DNA from: Lophium mytilinum
Lineage: Eukaryota; Ascomycota; Dothideomycetes; Mytilinidiales; Mytilinidiaceae
Direction: 5' to 3'
Length of the DNA stretch: 64,000 nucleotides
Assembly (NCBI GenBank): GCA_010093605.1
Contig: MU004182.1
Coordinates: 1,707,032 to 1,771,031 of the forward strand
Shown: positions 22,895 through 34,272 of the stretch, piece by piece
Numbering within the stretch: the stretch's first letter is position 1
How the letters are laid out: every line of letters begins with the position of its first letter
Notes under the pieces: model-generated
The model's input: only the letters and a program-made list of their open reading frames with translations
The model's database searches: none
Told to the model about the DNA's origin: nothing
Made by a program: the position numbers and the translations under genes

Positions 22895-24538
22895 TCAACA
22901 CTTTGGTTTGATCTCTAGCACAAGGTCATCTTCAGGCATTGGTCCCATCAGCCCCAGATTCGGATTCATAACATTGAGTCTCGGGAACGTTTGCTTCCCG
23001 AACTCTGGACTGACCAGTTTCAGCTCATACCTTGTCAACACACTCCCCACAAACGCAAATGCCTCCCTCTTCGCCACGTGTCTGCCTGAGCACATAGAGA
23101 TCCCTCCGCCAAACGGCCTGAAGCTAGTGCTATTGGCTAGCTTCCTGTCCCGCATGAAGCGTTCTGCGTCAAAGGTGGCCGCATTCTCGCCAAAGACCGA
23201 CTCGTCGAGCAGAGTCTGGCGCTGCGGGATGAGCAGCTTGCGTCCAGCACGGAATGTCTTTCCGCGAATAGTCGTGTCGGAGACGACGTGTCGGTACGTT
23301 GATGAGGAAGCGGTGAGGCGGAGGATGTCGTTCCAGATAGAGTCCAGTAGTGGGCATTGGTTCAAGAGGTAGTTGATATCAAGATCAGCATTTTGCGAAG
23401 GAAGCGCCGCAGAGATCTCCGTGATAACTGCCGCCTTCAACTTCTCCGAGTGCATGATGTGCGCTAGCATCCAAAACGCTATCTTGAAGGAATTTGCGTT
23501 CGTGCTAAACCGTTCTCGTCAGTGTCCTGTAACTCGCTAACACAGGCGAAATAGGAGAACTTACACCCAATACTGCTGCATCGTCCGAATAGCACGATCC
23601 CTTACCCCCATCCCCAGCTCCTCCTCCAACCTATCAGTCTCCCGAAACCACCACGCCTTCTCCGTCTTCTTATCCGACAACTCCACATACCTCATAAAGA
23701 CCCGAATCAGCTCCTCCTTCAGCCGATACGTCTCCTTCGCAAACACCTCCGGGTAGTTATAAATCACCATCCACGACTTATCATCGAACCTCAAAAACGT
23801 GTCCGTCAGCTGGGGTTCCATCTCCAACAAACAATGCCCAAACAACGCGTGCGTCGTCGCCCGGATCAACGACTGCGCCGCCCAGTTCTTCACTGACACC
23901 ATACGCGCCCCTCCTCCGGCCGATCTGAGCACATACGCCCCCTCTGGCGTCCCACCCCGCATCTCGACCTCAAACAACCGCATGAAATCCCGCGATAACA
24001 AATCCATTTGCGGCCCAGGGAGCAGCTGCGCATGCCGTATGCGCTCAGACATATCATTATAATCCCTCAGCCCCCCCTTCCCCCCCTTCGCAGCATCCAC
24101 AAAAGCCAGCCGCGTCATCTGCTCCGTCCCCGCGTCCGAGACGCCGAAAGAGCGGTTGATGTTCACCTGGTCTGTAGACAGCGTCGTAGTCTCCTTGAAA
24201 ACGCCAGAGACGTCCCGCGGCGACGTGAGGATGTAGATGGTCTCGCCGAACACCGTGATCGCAAACGGCTCGCGGGAGTTGGCGAAGTGGAGGCGGCCCG
24301 CTGTGAAGAGCGCTTGGCTGTCGCGCAGGAAGCGGAGCCCGTGGCCGATTAGGGGGAGCCAGTAGGGGAGGGGCCGGGGTTCGCTTGGGTGGAGTAGGGG
24401 GCGGAGGGTGAAGGTCCACAGGCGCCATGTTAGAAGGCTTGATAGTATTGCTATGCTGGCTATTATGGAGTTGAAGAGAGTGTGGCCGCAGGTGGTGGCG
24501 GCGTCGGTGTATGACTGGTGGATGGTAATGAGGATCAT
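22895..24538 (-). CDS. cytochrome P450, CYP7/CYP8-like fungal group
   Basis: This is a membrane-anchored heme monooxygenase of 527 residues from two exons (23565-24538, 22895-23504) joined by a 60-nt intron. The hydrophobic N-terminal anchor lies at about residues 20-45, followed by a Pro-rich hinge (RPLPYWLPLIGHG). The heme-binding loop reads FGGGISMCSG, with the axial Cys in place. The FDAERF segment fits the PERF-like motif. The K-helix ExxR motif reads DILR, so Asp replaces the usual Glu. The I-helix region is short on a clear AGxxT signature, as in CYP7/8 relatives that act on sterols or peroxides. The substrate is unknown. No biosynthetic cluster genes flank it, so it may work alone. 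Confidence 0.9.
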
Positions 24539-25824
24539 TTATACGGTTGCGCAGTTGCTAGCGCGCGACACAGAAGAGCTGTGTAGGATGAATAGATAAT
24601 AGGAATTTTGCGACATTAGTATACTTGCAGCGTGTACCTTCCAACACTTATGTTGAGTTCAAGAGTAATATCATTATGCAAGGTTAGTAGAGGGTGTGTA
24701 GGTGAGCATTTGGCTTGTCACACCATACGGTCAGACAAGTATGACAGTATCTGAATTCGGTCGAACCCCCACCACGTCTGAAATCCGGGGTAATGTGGGG
24801 AAGATACGAGAGTGGGGCCATACTATAATACTAGGACACAAGCTTGGGCAGGCTGCCTTTTCATCTTGTCCTAACATATAATGAGGTGCTAAGGCCCCAC
24901 AAACTGCGGCAAGTACGCCAAGTTTTAGCATGTAAAACTTCCCCAATCCATGCTCTCAGGAACTCCGCGTCTCTCCAGTATGGTAGAATGCCACGAAGCA
25001 CGCCCAACGGTATCGAGGAAGTCTGTCCAGACGTTCAGCAACGCACTGCAGCGTTTCGGAACTATCACAACAGCTGAGATCGGGTGTTGCGTCAGACGAC
25101 GAATCCCTCAATACGAATCAAAGATGAGCGTAACACCCCTGCCGTGTTCGAGTAAATAAGCACGCAATGTCACGCTCATAAAACAATAAATCAGACTGGT
25201 TGGAATTAGATATGTTTTCCATGCGTTCTAACAGCGTCAGAGGTGCCCCATACTTGTACTTAGTATTTAGGCGCCATGTGACGTTTGCGGAACGCTGAAT
25301 TGGAGAGGGATAAATGGGATAGGCTGAGATCACTGCGCCTCCAGTAGGTCCTGATACGCAGTGGCGTCTCGTGATTTTGCTTGGAGGGGTGGGCGTGTTG
25401 GTGTTTTTGGGCACCCTTAGAGTAAACGAAACTGAGATTTGACCTTTCAGAAGCTTTTAAATGGACAGGCTGAAGTCAGGGTTCCTGTTCACTCGACTAA
25501 TGCCGTCGACTGTGCCCAATTTAAATTATTGAGAGTAAAATGTGCTATAAAGTCTACGGAGCTGCAGACTAAATATAAAGAGTTGGTAAGAACTTAGGCA
25601 CAGGATAGGGGCACTAGGTGTTGTCATCTAACGAAAGGAGTTTCAAAATTGTAGGTATATAAATTGGAGCCCCCAAAGGTACGAAATTTCAGGTCAATAG
25701 AATCATGATATCCACCCCTACCCACTTCGTTCCGAACGACAAAGTAACGTTCATACCTAAGCCTATACAATCAGCTCACTCATTTCCGACCTCTAATTCT
25801 TCAATCCATTGTCGCTTTCCACGG
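24539..25824. other. intergenic, 1.3 kb, AT-rich right half
   Basis: Upstream of the P450 and downstream of the F-box/LRR gene. The stretch 25420-25700 is AT-rich. No gene or repeat is recognised. Confidence 0.45.
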
Positions 25825-28316
25825 TCATCGATAGTGCCACCCTGACTCGAACTGATTCCCATAGTAATCCACAGGCTCAGTCGATATGGGCTGCCGAACA
25901 ACGGTAATTTCGCCCGGCCAATACCCTTCGACAGCAGGTTCGACGTCTCCCCGGCTAACTGCAGCTTGAAACGCAGCCTTGCGATCCTTACGGAACTTGG
26001 ACAACTCGGCAATAACATCGATCGACGGTGCAACCTGATTGTGTTGCGATTGATGCTGGCTAGCAGCGACGGGAGGCGGCGCAAGCATCAAGCCGCTCAT
26101 AGCAGCAAGTGGCAAATGACGGCCAGGCTCCTGGTTCGGCAAGCCGCACTCTTCATCACCGAAAAAAGAGAAGTCGTGCGTAGCGGCGTCCCAAAATTTC
26201 TCGGAGTCCGTGTCTTCGGTGGAGGACTTGGTAGGGTACTGACGCCAACTTGTGGATATTTTCTTCAGAGGTGCGGGCGGCGGGGCCATTTCGAGCACGA
26301 TCCGTTGGAGAGAAAAGAGGCTGCGGGCGTACTCGCGCTCTGCTACCGCTCGACTGCGTCCTGGTGGTAGGGCGTATGTGTGTTGGGCTCGGAGCTTGGC
26401 CATTTCGGTTTCTTCGGCGCAGTCTTGGATGAACTGGATTAGTCGGTGGACGACTTCGGGGCGGCTGGTCTTCAAGGGTACGTCGGTCAGCGCTAGCGTG
26501 TGAAGTTTTGGGAGCATCCCCGGATGTAGAGAGTTTTCTCGGGATTGCCGTAACTCGAGTCGGGCACGGCGGTCTTCGATGTAATATATCGAGTTTCTGC
26601 CTGACCTTATGCTGCTTGGTCGCTCGTCGAGGCTATTCAAGGAAGGACTCCTTGGTCTTCCCTCAAACACGGGGGAAACTGGCGAAAGCCCACCGGTAGC
26701 ATCAGGGAATGTCCCAATTGGGGATAGCACATTGTCTAAGGACACTGGCTCAGGAGCAAAAGCACTGCCTCTTCGGACGTCAAGAACCTGGTCTATGGTG
26801 ACTTCAAAGGTTGGAGCACGCTTGAGTCCAGGCGGATTCTCGTCTTCGGGGCCAACCTTGTCCGGCTTTGGAATAGTACCGCTCAGCTCGGAGGGTTGGG
26901 TGTAGTCCCCAGGGAGCTCGAGTACTGCCGGTTCAAGTGCGTCAAGCTCTGGTGGACGAGGTTGAACGGCTTCGAGTTCGTGAGCGTTAGTCGGAGCATA
27001 TGCTCCTAAGTCTCCTTCCATCTCCGCTCGATGTGGAGAGTTGGGCGTGAGAGTAGACTCCTTTGTAATTACGGCGTGGTTGATTCGAAGATGTTTCATG
27101 CCAGCTGAACCAGATTCTGCTAGAACTTGAGTAAGCTTTTCAGCACCAGGAAGCGAAAATGCCTCGTCACTCTCCCCCATGGACATGGATCGAGGCCTCC
27201 GCAGGGCTCGAGATAATGTTCCGACATCAAGAAAACTTAATCTCTTAGACCGTATTAAGCCTGAAACCCCTTCTACTGTCATGTCATTGTTGGATATGTG
27301 AAGGTGTGTTATGCCGACGTCGTCAGTATCTTCAATGGCAAGGCGGGCAACGAATCCTTGAGTTAACTTGATTCGCAAGTAACGATCAAGGTCTTCAACT
27401 CCATTGTCCATGTCTGCTTCAGGGAATGTGTTATATCGTGAATCGTGCTGTTGGTTCCGTTGTGACTGACGTCTCGCTTCTTCATCTTTCAAGCAGTGGT
27501 CTAGGAGCATCCGAGCGCTAGCATCCGTCAAGTTGTTGTCGCGTAGGTCTAAACTGGTTACCTTCGTTCCAATCGACTGGGCAACCATCTCGAAGTCGCT
27601 GTCTTTCAGGCCGAGGCCCCTGAGCTTTAGAACACGGAGACCGGATATAAATCCGAGCTTGCTAAATACAACGATGTCCCGTGCCGCAATCGTCCTCGAT
27701 AAATCAAGAGAGATCAATACGGGGAAATGAATCAGTGCTTCGGCCAGGCCAGTCGATGTCGAGTTTGAGCAGTTGGAAGCATCCAGCAAACGCAACCCAT
27801 AGACCGGGAATCCTCCAGGCTGCGATGCATAGCTAGAGCTATACCGCAGCGTGAGCAAAGATGAATGGTCGAAGAACGGCAATCCGTCTACAATGAGCGA
27901 TTGAAGGCGAGGTAAGCGCTCGAGAATATCTCTCAGCCAGTCGGAGTGCGGTCCGCCGTATATCTCGGCGTGCGCTGGAGGGAGGTGAAGCGTGTGAGTC
28001 AATTCCCGTACACAGAGACGTGCCCACGAGAGAGTTCGTTTGAAACGAGTCAAGGCGACTGTAGGACGTAAGCTATGGGCTTGATGAGAGGTGCTGGATA
28101 CATACCATACACAGTGTCATTTTGTGCTCCGAAATGAGAGGCTGGATTACCCCAGAGATGTGGGGCAAAGATCTCATGCCATCTCTCGCAAACAAGCGCT
28201 GCCGAACATAGATCGCGCGAAGGAATATAGCGAGCTATGATTTTCCAATGGTCTTTGGTGATGGCCGTCTCGTAAGACGGAGGAGCGTCGTCCATGTTAT
28301 GTTGGGTGGAACGCAA
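25825..28316 (-). CDS. F-box-like leucine-rich repeat protein
   Basis: Two exons (28106-28316, 25825-28058) encode 814 residues, or 807 from the second Met. The N-terminal 60 residues carry an F-box-like helix set (YETAITKDHWKII, then the LCSAALVCERWHEIFAPHLWG signature), which would bind Skp1 in an SCF ubiquitin ligase. Leucine-rich repeats follow from about residue 95 to 300, for example the LRVLKLRGLGLKDSDFE and SLDLRDNNLTDASA units. A long Pro/Ser-rich region comes next, then a conserved-looking C-terminal third rich in charged residues. LRRs would select the substrate. The 47-nt intron joins inside a Val codon. The substrate is unknown. Confidence 0.85.
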
Positions 28317-29263
28317 TAGTTGAGGTTGCTACCTCAGCGACATCAAGAACGCAGAGCCTACAACGAGGATCACCATCAAGGCTCATTTCAAGGCACATTC
28401 TTGACGCAATGGAAGATCCAAGAGTATGAGTTGGGTGGGGCGCAGTCGCATTTACCCTTGCACGTATAGCAGATGACTGCTGTACCTAAGGCGACTTAAT
28501 GGCGCAGGCAGTCCTGGCAGTGGCAACTTCGGACGAGAGACCGAGGGCCGTGCTGATCACGTGATACGAGCAACGCAGCCTCTGAAGGTCTTCATCTGGG
28601 TTCTCTAGTCTGAAACAAATAGATGCACTTCACTCACATCACTCATCAAAACGACATCAATGAAGAAGGCATCAAACGACGCCGGGTATACCATTCGCTC
28701 CCATGTCTCCTTGGCCCCCCCTCCCATGTCCAACCTAACTCCCCACCCCAAGCTTAATCTCATAAGTTGCTTCCTCAGTTCATACCCGCTACCATAGCGG
28801 CAAAGGTATCTAAAAATACGATCGCGGCCTCCCCCGGCGCATAGATGCAGAACAGTATCCTCCATATACGAAGTTCTATCCCTATACCCAGATCCCAAGA
28901 ATAGAAAATAAGGCGGCGAGTATTTTCTTCCCACCCGCAGACTCGAATCGTACAAGACATCATTCATGCTATCGCTCAGCTCGCTCCAGTGACAAACGAA
29001 ACAACGAAAACTCCACGATCGCTGGTACGGTACATGCGCCCTGTATGCCCGAACTTAGCTTTCATGAAAAAACATAAACTACACCGGAAAGCACACTTCT
29101 TCACGCGGACCAATGATCGATGAGACGAGACCGCCCTCGACCTTTGGACCCGCGATGGGAGGAGTGCAGCGTCCTCAGCCTCCGGATTGTTTTTCGAAGA
29201 GGCGTGAGCGCTAAAGAAGAAGAAAATGGTTTCAAATCAGCCTTAGATGATTATTTATATCTT
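28317..29263. other. intergenic, 0.95 kb
   Basis: Promoter of the F-box/LRR gene at the left, and presumably the 3' UTR of the Sec7 gene at the right. A 120-codon minus-strand frame (28605-28967) has no recognisable domain and most likely lies in non-coding DNA. Confidence 0.45.
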
Positions 29264-32200
29264 TCATGCAGGAAGGGGTTCAGCGGCTTCAGTCGGGGGT
29301 GGGGGTGTTGCTGAGTCCCCACCATCGCCTTCAAGGGCTGTCATTGTTGTCTTTGGAAGTTCGGCCTCGTCGGCTTCAGCCTTGGCGATCTCAGCCTCGC
29401 GCTCAGCGTAGATCTGGTCTTTGCGGACCTGGGCAGCGTTGAGCGAGTCGATGTAGGTGCGGAATTTGACGATTTCGCGGAGCAGGTAAGAGGACTTGCG
29501 CTCCCAGTTTGCCATGGCTTTGCTGGCGTTGGGGTGGCGTGGGGAGAACTGTGCGTGATCGTCAGCATGTACTTTCTTTTCGAGCAACATATTAAGCTTA
29601 CGGCAATCAACATGGGCGCCCGTAGGTCTTGGTGACGCCCAAGCTCCTCCTCAACGTTCTTCACGTAGGCGGTCAACGCTCTCAGTTGGTCGACTTCCAT
29701 CAAGTTGCTAGGCAACATGCTCTGGGTAGGTGGAGTCCACTCGTTTAGGTTGACTTTATCGCCTGCAAGTCTGGCTTTGACAGTCCCGGTCGAGTGATCG
29801 ATGGAGCTGCGAATCGAGCTTTGCATGCTGGGACGCGGCATCGAGACAGAGGGTGCGCTGTCTTGACGGATGAGAGCGGGATTGATGACATTATCACCCC
29901 ATCCGTACTCAATGTTGCTGACTCCACCCATGAGGGGCTCCTTAGATAGGCGTGCCGACCAGTAGTTCGCTGTCGTGACAAACTCTTTCACGATATCTGG
30001 AGTGCCGACTTGGAAGAGGTGGACTGCCCCGGTGGGTAAAGACAATGCCCACACATGGGGCCGTGATTTGGAGTATCCTGGAGGTGGAAGAGCGCTGGCA
30101 ATTGATTGGCGAAGCAAAAAGCTGTCTAGAGCTTCTGCGTTGTCCATCCAATTACCACCGCCAACTATGCTGCCAGCGGAGGGACGAGCCTTGTTCTTCT
30201 GCCGTACTGACTTCGAGTTCATGCTGAAGGAGAAGAGACGCATGTAGCCTTTCTCGATAACTGCGAAGCTCTCATTCCAGTTCCTATCCTTGGCTTTCTT
30301 GTCGAGGGCCTCAAGGTGGTGCTTGTGTTTCAAGATTCCCTCTTTGGCCCAAGGTGCGCCTACCAGCTCAAGAGTTTCGTCTTCCAGAAGGGGGACCACG
30401 CGGCCGTACTCTTCCGAACTCGCGATGGTCATGCCTTCTTCGCGAATGATGGCTTGACTGAGGGCATTGGCAAACCCAATAGACTGTTGGTAGTCGCCCC
30501 GGGCAAAGTGGGAACCAAGTGACTCCATGGACATAGAGGTCTGAGTCTTGCCAAAGGAGTACTTGCTCCACGTACTCGAGCCAGCAGGACTCCATACTGA
30601 CTGGTCGTCTAGACTCGTTCGGCTCGATCCAATGGTAGAAGTTGGATATAGGCGCGGTCTTGAGCGAGTCTTTGTATTCCACCGAGCAGCTACGCTTCGG
30701 AAATCTGTCTGAGACCGGCCTCGGTAGCTGGTACTGTCCGAAGGGGCTTTGCTCAACACGCTTGGTGTTCTCCGCAACATGGAGCTTACTGACAGGTTGT
30801 TGGTGGAGGGCGGGTCGTGACGCTGGATCGTTGAAGATCCGTGAAGCGGCAGTCGTTGCTGGCGGATTGAGTTGTAAAACTCTTTGAGCACAATCTCGAC
30901 CTGGAATTCCCATCCCTTCGCAGAGCCTTCGAATGGCGACTTGACGAGGACGTTGCAGTTGTCCGCGGGTGCGGCATCGGGCGCCGATAGAAGACCATCA
31001 GAACCAGTACGAGCTGCCGGTCTGATAGATAGGCGGTTACGAGATCGCTTAGTCTCGAGCGAAGTCCGAGCTTCAGTAGCTTCTGGAGGAAAGGTGGGAG
31101 ATTCAGCTGCAGGCGAGCTAGGTTCAGACCACGGGATGGAGCCCCTGGCTTGCGTGCTCTGCGGACGTAGGGTCTCTTCAGCGGGCTCGAGGAGTGCGTC
31201 CGCGCATACACGACGAATAGTCGGGAGGGTATTTCTGACGAATTGGGTTCGAGTCATCCTCGATTCGATGTCAGCAAGATGCAGGTCGGTGTTTAAGAGC
31301 AATACAGAGTAGCAAATGGTATGGACAACGTCTGTAGAAGGTTAGCTAAGCTGCTTGTATTTGATTGGACGTGCTGACTTACCTGTGGCCTTGAAACCGT
31401 GGCTAGGGTTGCACTCGCACCACCGTTCGGTAAACGCCATCAGAATACGGTCGACCTGTTGTGTTTCAGCCTTCAAAACGAGCTTCCCGCACAAGTCTCG
31501 CATGGCAAGCAAGATGTTGAAGCCAGACCAGTCGAACAGGTCCATGTACGCCTTGCGAATGCGTGCACCGCCGGCGGAGACGTCACCCAGGACCGTGGCG
31601 GCCTGTGCTTTGCTCGTGAGCTCCTCGTCTCCGCTGAAAATCTTCAAAGCATTCTCCCTGTCTTCGTCGGTCGGCTCTTCAGACATATCCGATGCCTTGG
31701 GGTCAGCCAGCACTGTGTCGTCTGGAAGGTCATCGCCGTCTACTTGCACGACGGGCAGACTGGTGGCTGATTGGAAGATGTCGCTCGTGGATGTGGGCGT
31801 AGTCTCGGCGGTCGTCGGCGAAGCTTTCTGCGAGGACCGCACGCCCTCGAGAGGAAGCGAAAGACCAGAGTCGGCCAGCCTCTCTTCTGAAGGCGTGGGT
31901 TCGAGCCAGACCCGGTTCGGCTTGCTCACCGCAGTCTGGACGGCCGGCCTCTTGTGGACGCCCCCAGTGACAACCCAGCCTTCGTCTTCGGCATCGCTCG
32001 CTGAGGACGGGCGTCGGTCAGAGGCGTGCGGGCTGAGCAGCTCGGACCGCTTCTCGCCGGTGTTGGCCTTCCGCGGCGGTGCTTCGTTTTCGTTGTTGCG
32101 AACGGGGAACGACGCGCGGAATGAGGGGGAGTTTGGACTCGTCTTGGGCCGTCTCGCGTCGTCGGGCAGGCCAAAGTGGGAGTTGGAGCTGCGGGCGTCG

Positions 32201-34272
32201 TGTTGGCGGTCCTCATTGCCGCTGCTGTCGGCCAAGAAGGAGTCGTCGTGGGGATTGGCGAGGCTCGTCCGGCCGCGCTTCATCTTGAGCTTGAGCTTGG
32301 GGCTGTGTGTTGCAGCGGCATGCGAGCTCTTAACCGCCTCGCCACGAGATGACGGGGCGCTGTTCTCAGTGCCACGCGAACCCGGCTTGACGGGACGCAC
32401 CGTTGCATCCTTGTGTGGAGTGTATCCGGGCGAGAAGCCGCCCATCTCGTCTGCGTTCTCGTCCTCTCCGCCTGGCTGGTGCTCCCGAGACTCAAAGTAC
32501 GTCTCGTGTGGGCTCGTGACGTCACTCAGATAGGGGTTCATCACCTTGCGCAAACTACTAATTGACGGGCTGGGCAGGGCGGGCGCGAGATCAGTCCGAG
32601 TCGGCGCCAGCTGCATCGGCATGGCGGGCGGCTGCGACGCCTCCGACACCGACTTCTTTCGCCGCCGGAAGAAAGACGAGGGCTTCTTGTTCAAGATCGC
32701 AGGCGGAGGCGGTTGGTGCTGCGGCTGCGGTTTGCGGACAGGGGCAGGGACGGGCTGGGAGACGGGCTTGGGCTGTGGTTTGAGCTGGGAAGCAATGTGA
32801 TTATGGGCAGTGCCTTGGGTGGTCTTGGGGCGGCTGGGGGAGTCGTAGGAGTCGGTGTTTTGGGCGGGAGACGCATCTTGGCTTTGGCCAGAGGGGGACG
32901 CATGATTAGCTTTGGACGAGCCAAAGACGCGGCGGAAGAAGCCCTGCTTTTCCTTTGGCGCGTTTGCCAGTGGTGTCGTCGGTGCAGCAGGAGAGGCGGT
33001 CGAGGGCTTGCGGATAGCTACATTTGGGCTGGGGGCAGGTGGGTCTACAAACGCCGGAATCGGGGGGAGGTCGCGGAAGTGGCTCGCATTGACAAAGTCG
33101 CTGGCCTGAGCCCGCATGCTGGCCATGGATTCCTGCGACTGCATCTGCGATTGCGCCTGGCTCCTACCCTTTCGCAATGTCTTCCCGCTGGACGACCGGA
33201 TGCTGTTCTTGCGCGACACTGGTGCCTGCGGGGGCGCGTACGTTGGCTGTGGTGGATACGACGGGGACGTGATTGGGGACTCTGGCACCCGTCGTGGTCC
33301 TACCGGTACTGTGGGCTCTGGCGCCGCGTCGTAGTTGTTGTATGCCCCTGGCGGCTGAGGCCGTCCGCGATCTAACATGCCGCTCGATGTCTGTTTTATT
33401 GGTGATGGCCGCGCCCGATCGCCATAACTATGATCAAAACTCGCAGATCGGTTTCCAAGTCCTAATCGATGTGTGCCCATGGCCTGGGTGTATCCAAAAT
33501 CCATGCTGGAAGAGCCGCTGCCCTTGCTGCCTTTCTTTCCGCCGCTCCTAGTATGCGCCGACGCGGGCGGATCAAATATGCTTCTAGATTGCGTTTCACT
33601 GCTAGTCTTGGAGGAGCCGAATGGGCCTCGTAGACTTTCTTTCCTCGCGAGTCCAGCTTGAAAGTTGGAGCTGCTGTTGCTTCTCCGTCCCCGTGAATGG
33701 TGGCTCGAGTATCGGCTCGCGGTATCGTCGATGTGCACGTCATATTCCGACGAATATGAAGAGGTGTAAGTATGGCCGCGGTGTCGAGATGCTTTCGGGG
33801 GAGCATACGGAGCATTGCTGGCGAAGAAGTCGTCGTCGAATTTCGAGTAGAGCGCGTTGATCGGGAACGATGGCGCGCCCATGCCCATTGGCATCGAATC
33901 CAGCGACATGAGCATGTTGTCCACCACCGAGTCTCTTGTGCCATCGCCGAACGACAGGTCGTGGGAGTCCCTTGACCGGGAGCGGTCGAAGTCTCCATCT
34001 TCTACTCTCAAATTGTCCACGGGGGTCGAGTCGTCAAAGAAGGTCTGGTTGTTCCGGGCCGGCCGAGTGTTGAGCGCGCGCATTGGGGCCTTGCCCTTTG
34101 CCTGTCTCGAGGTCCTGGGTGTCCGTGGAGGAGAGTCCTCACGCCGGCGGCCGCGCGAGGTGCCATCTTCTAGCATTGTGTGGTGCGGCTCAGATGTCGG
34201 TAGTGTCGCGTCCATGGTATGGCATGGCGCAAACAGAGAATACGAAGTCTCGGGTTCTGGGAGGGGGTGCAC
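29264..34272 (-). CDS. Sec7-PH Arf guanine exchange factor (Syt1-like)
   Basis: This large exchange factor activates Arf-type GTPases in Golgi and endosomal traffic; yeast Syt1 is the nearest familiar relative. Three exons (31383-34272, 29602-31331, 29264-29548) give 1634 residues. The first 860 are disordered and Ser/Pro/Arg-rich. The Sec7 domain runs from about residue 870 to 1010, and its catalytic glutamic finger is Glu936 in LKAETQQVDR. The intron at 31332-31382 splits it just before DVVHTICYSVLLLNTDLHL, a diagnostic segment. A PH domain covers about 1290-1440. The C-terminal 150 residues are helical and probably coiled-coil. A start at the second Met (about residue 20) is also possible. 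Confidence 0.93.

Noticed and set aside
28605-28967. 120-codon minus-strand frame behind the Sec7 gene
   Set aside because: No domain, no splice context, and it lies where the 3' UTR of the Sec7 gene is expected.
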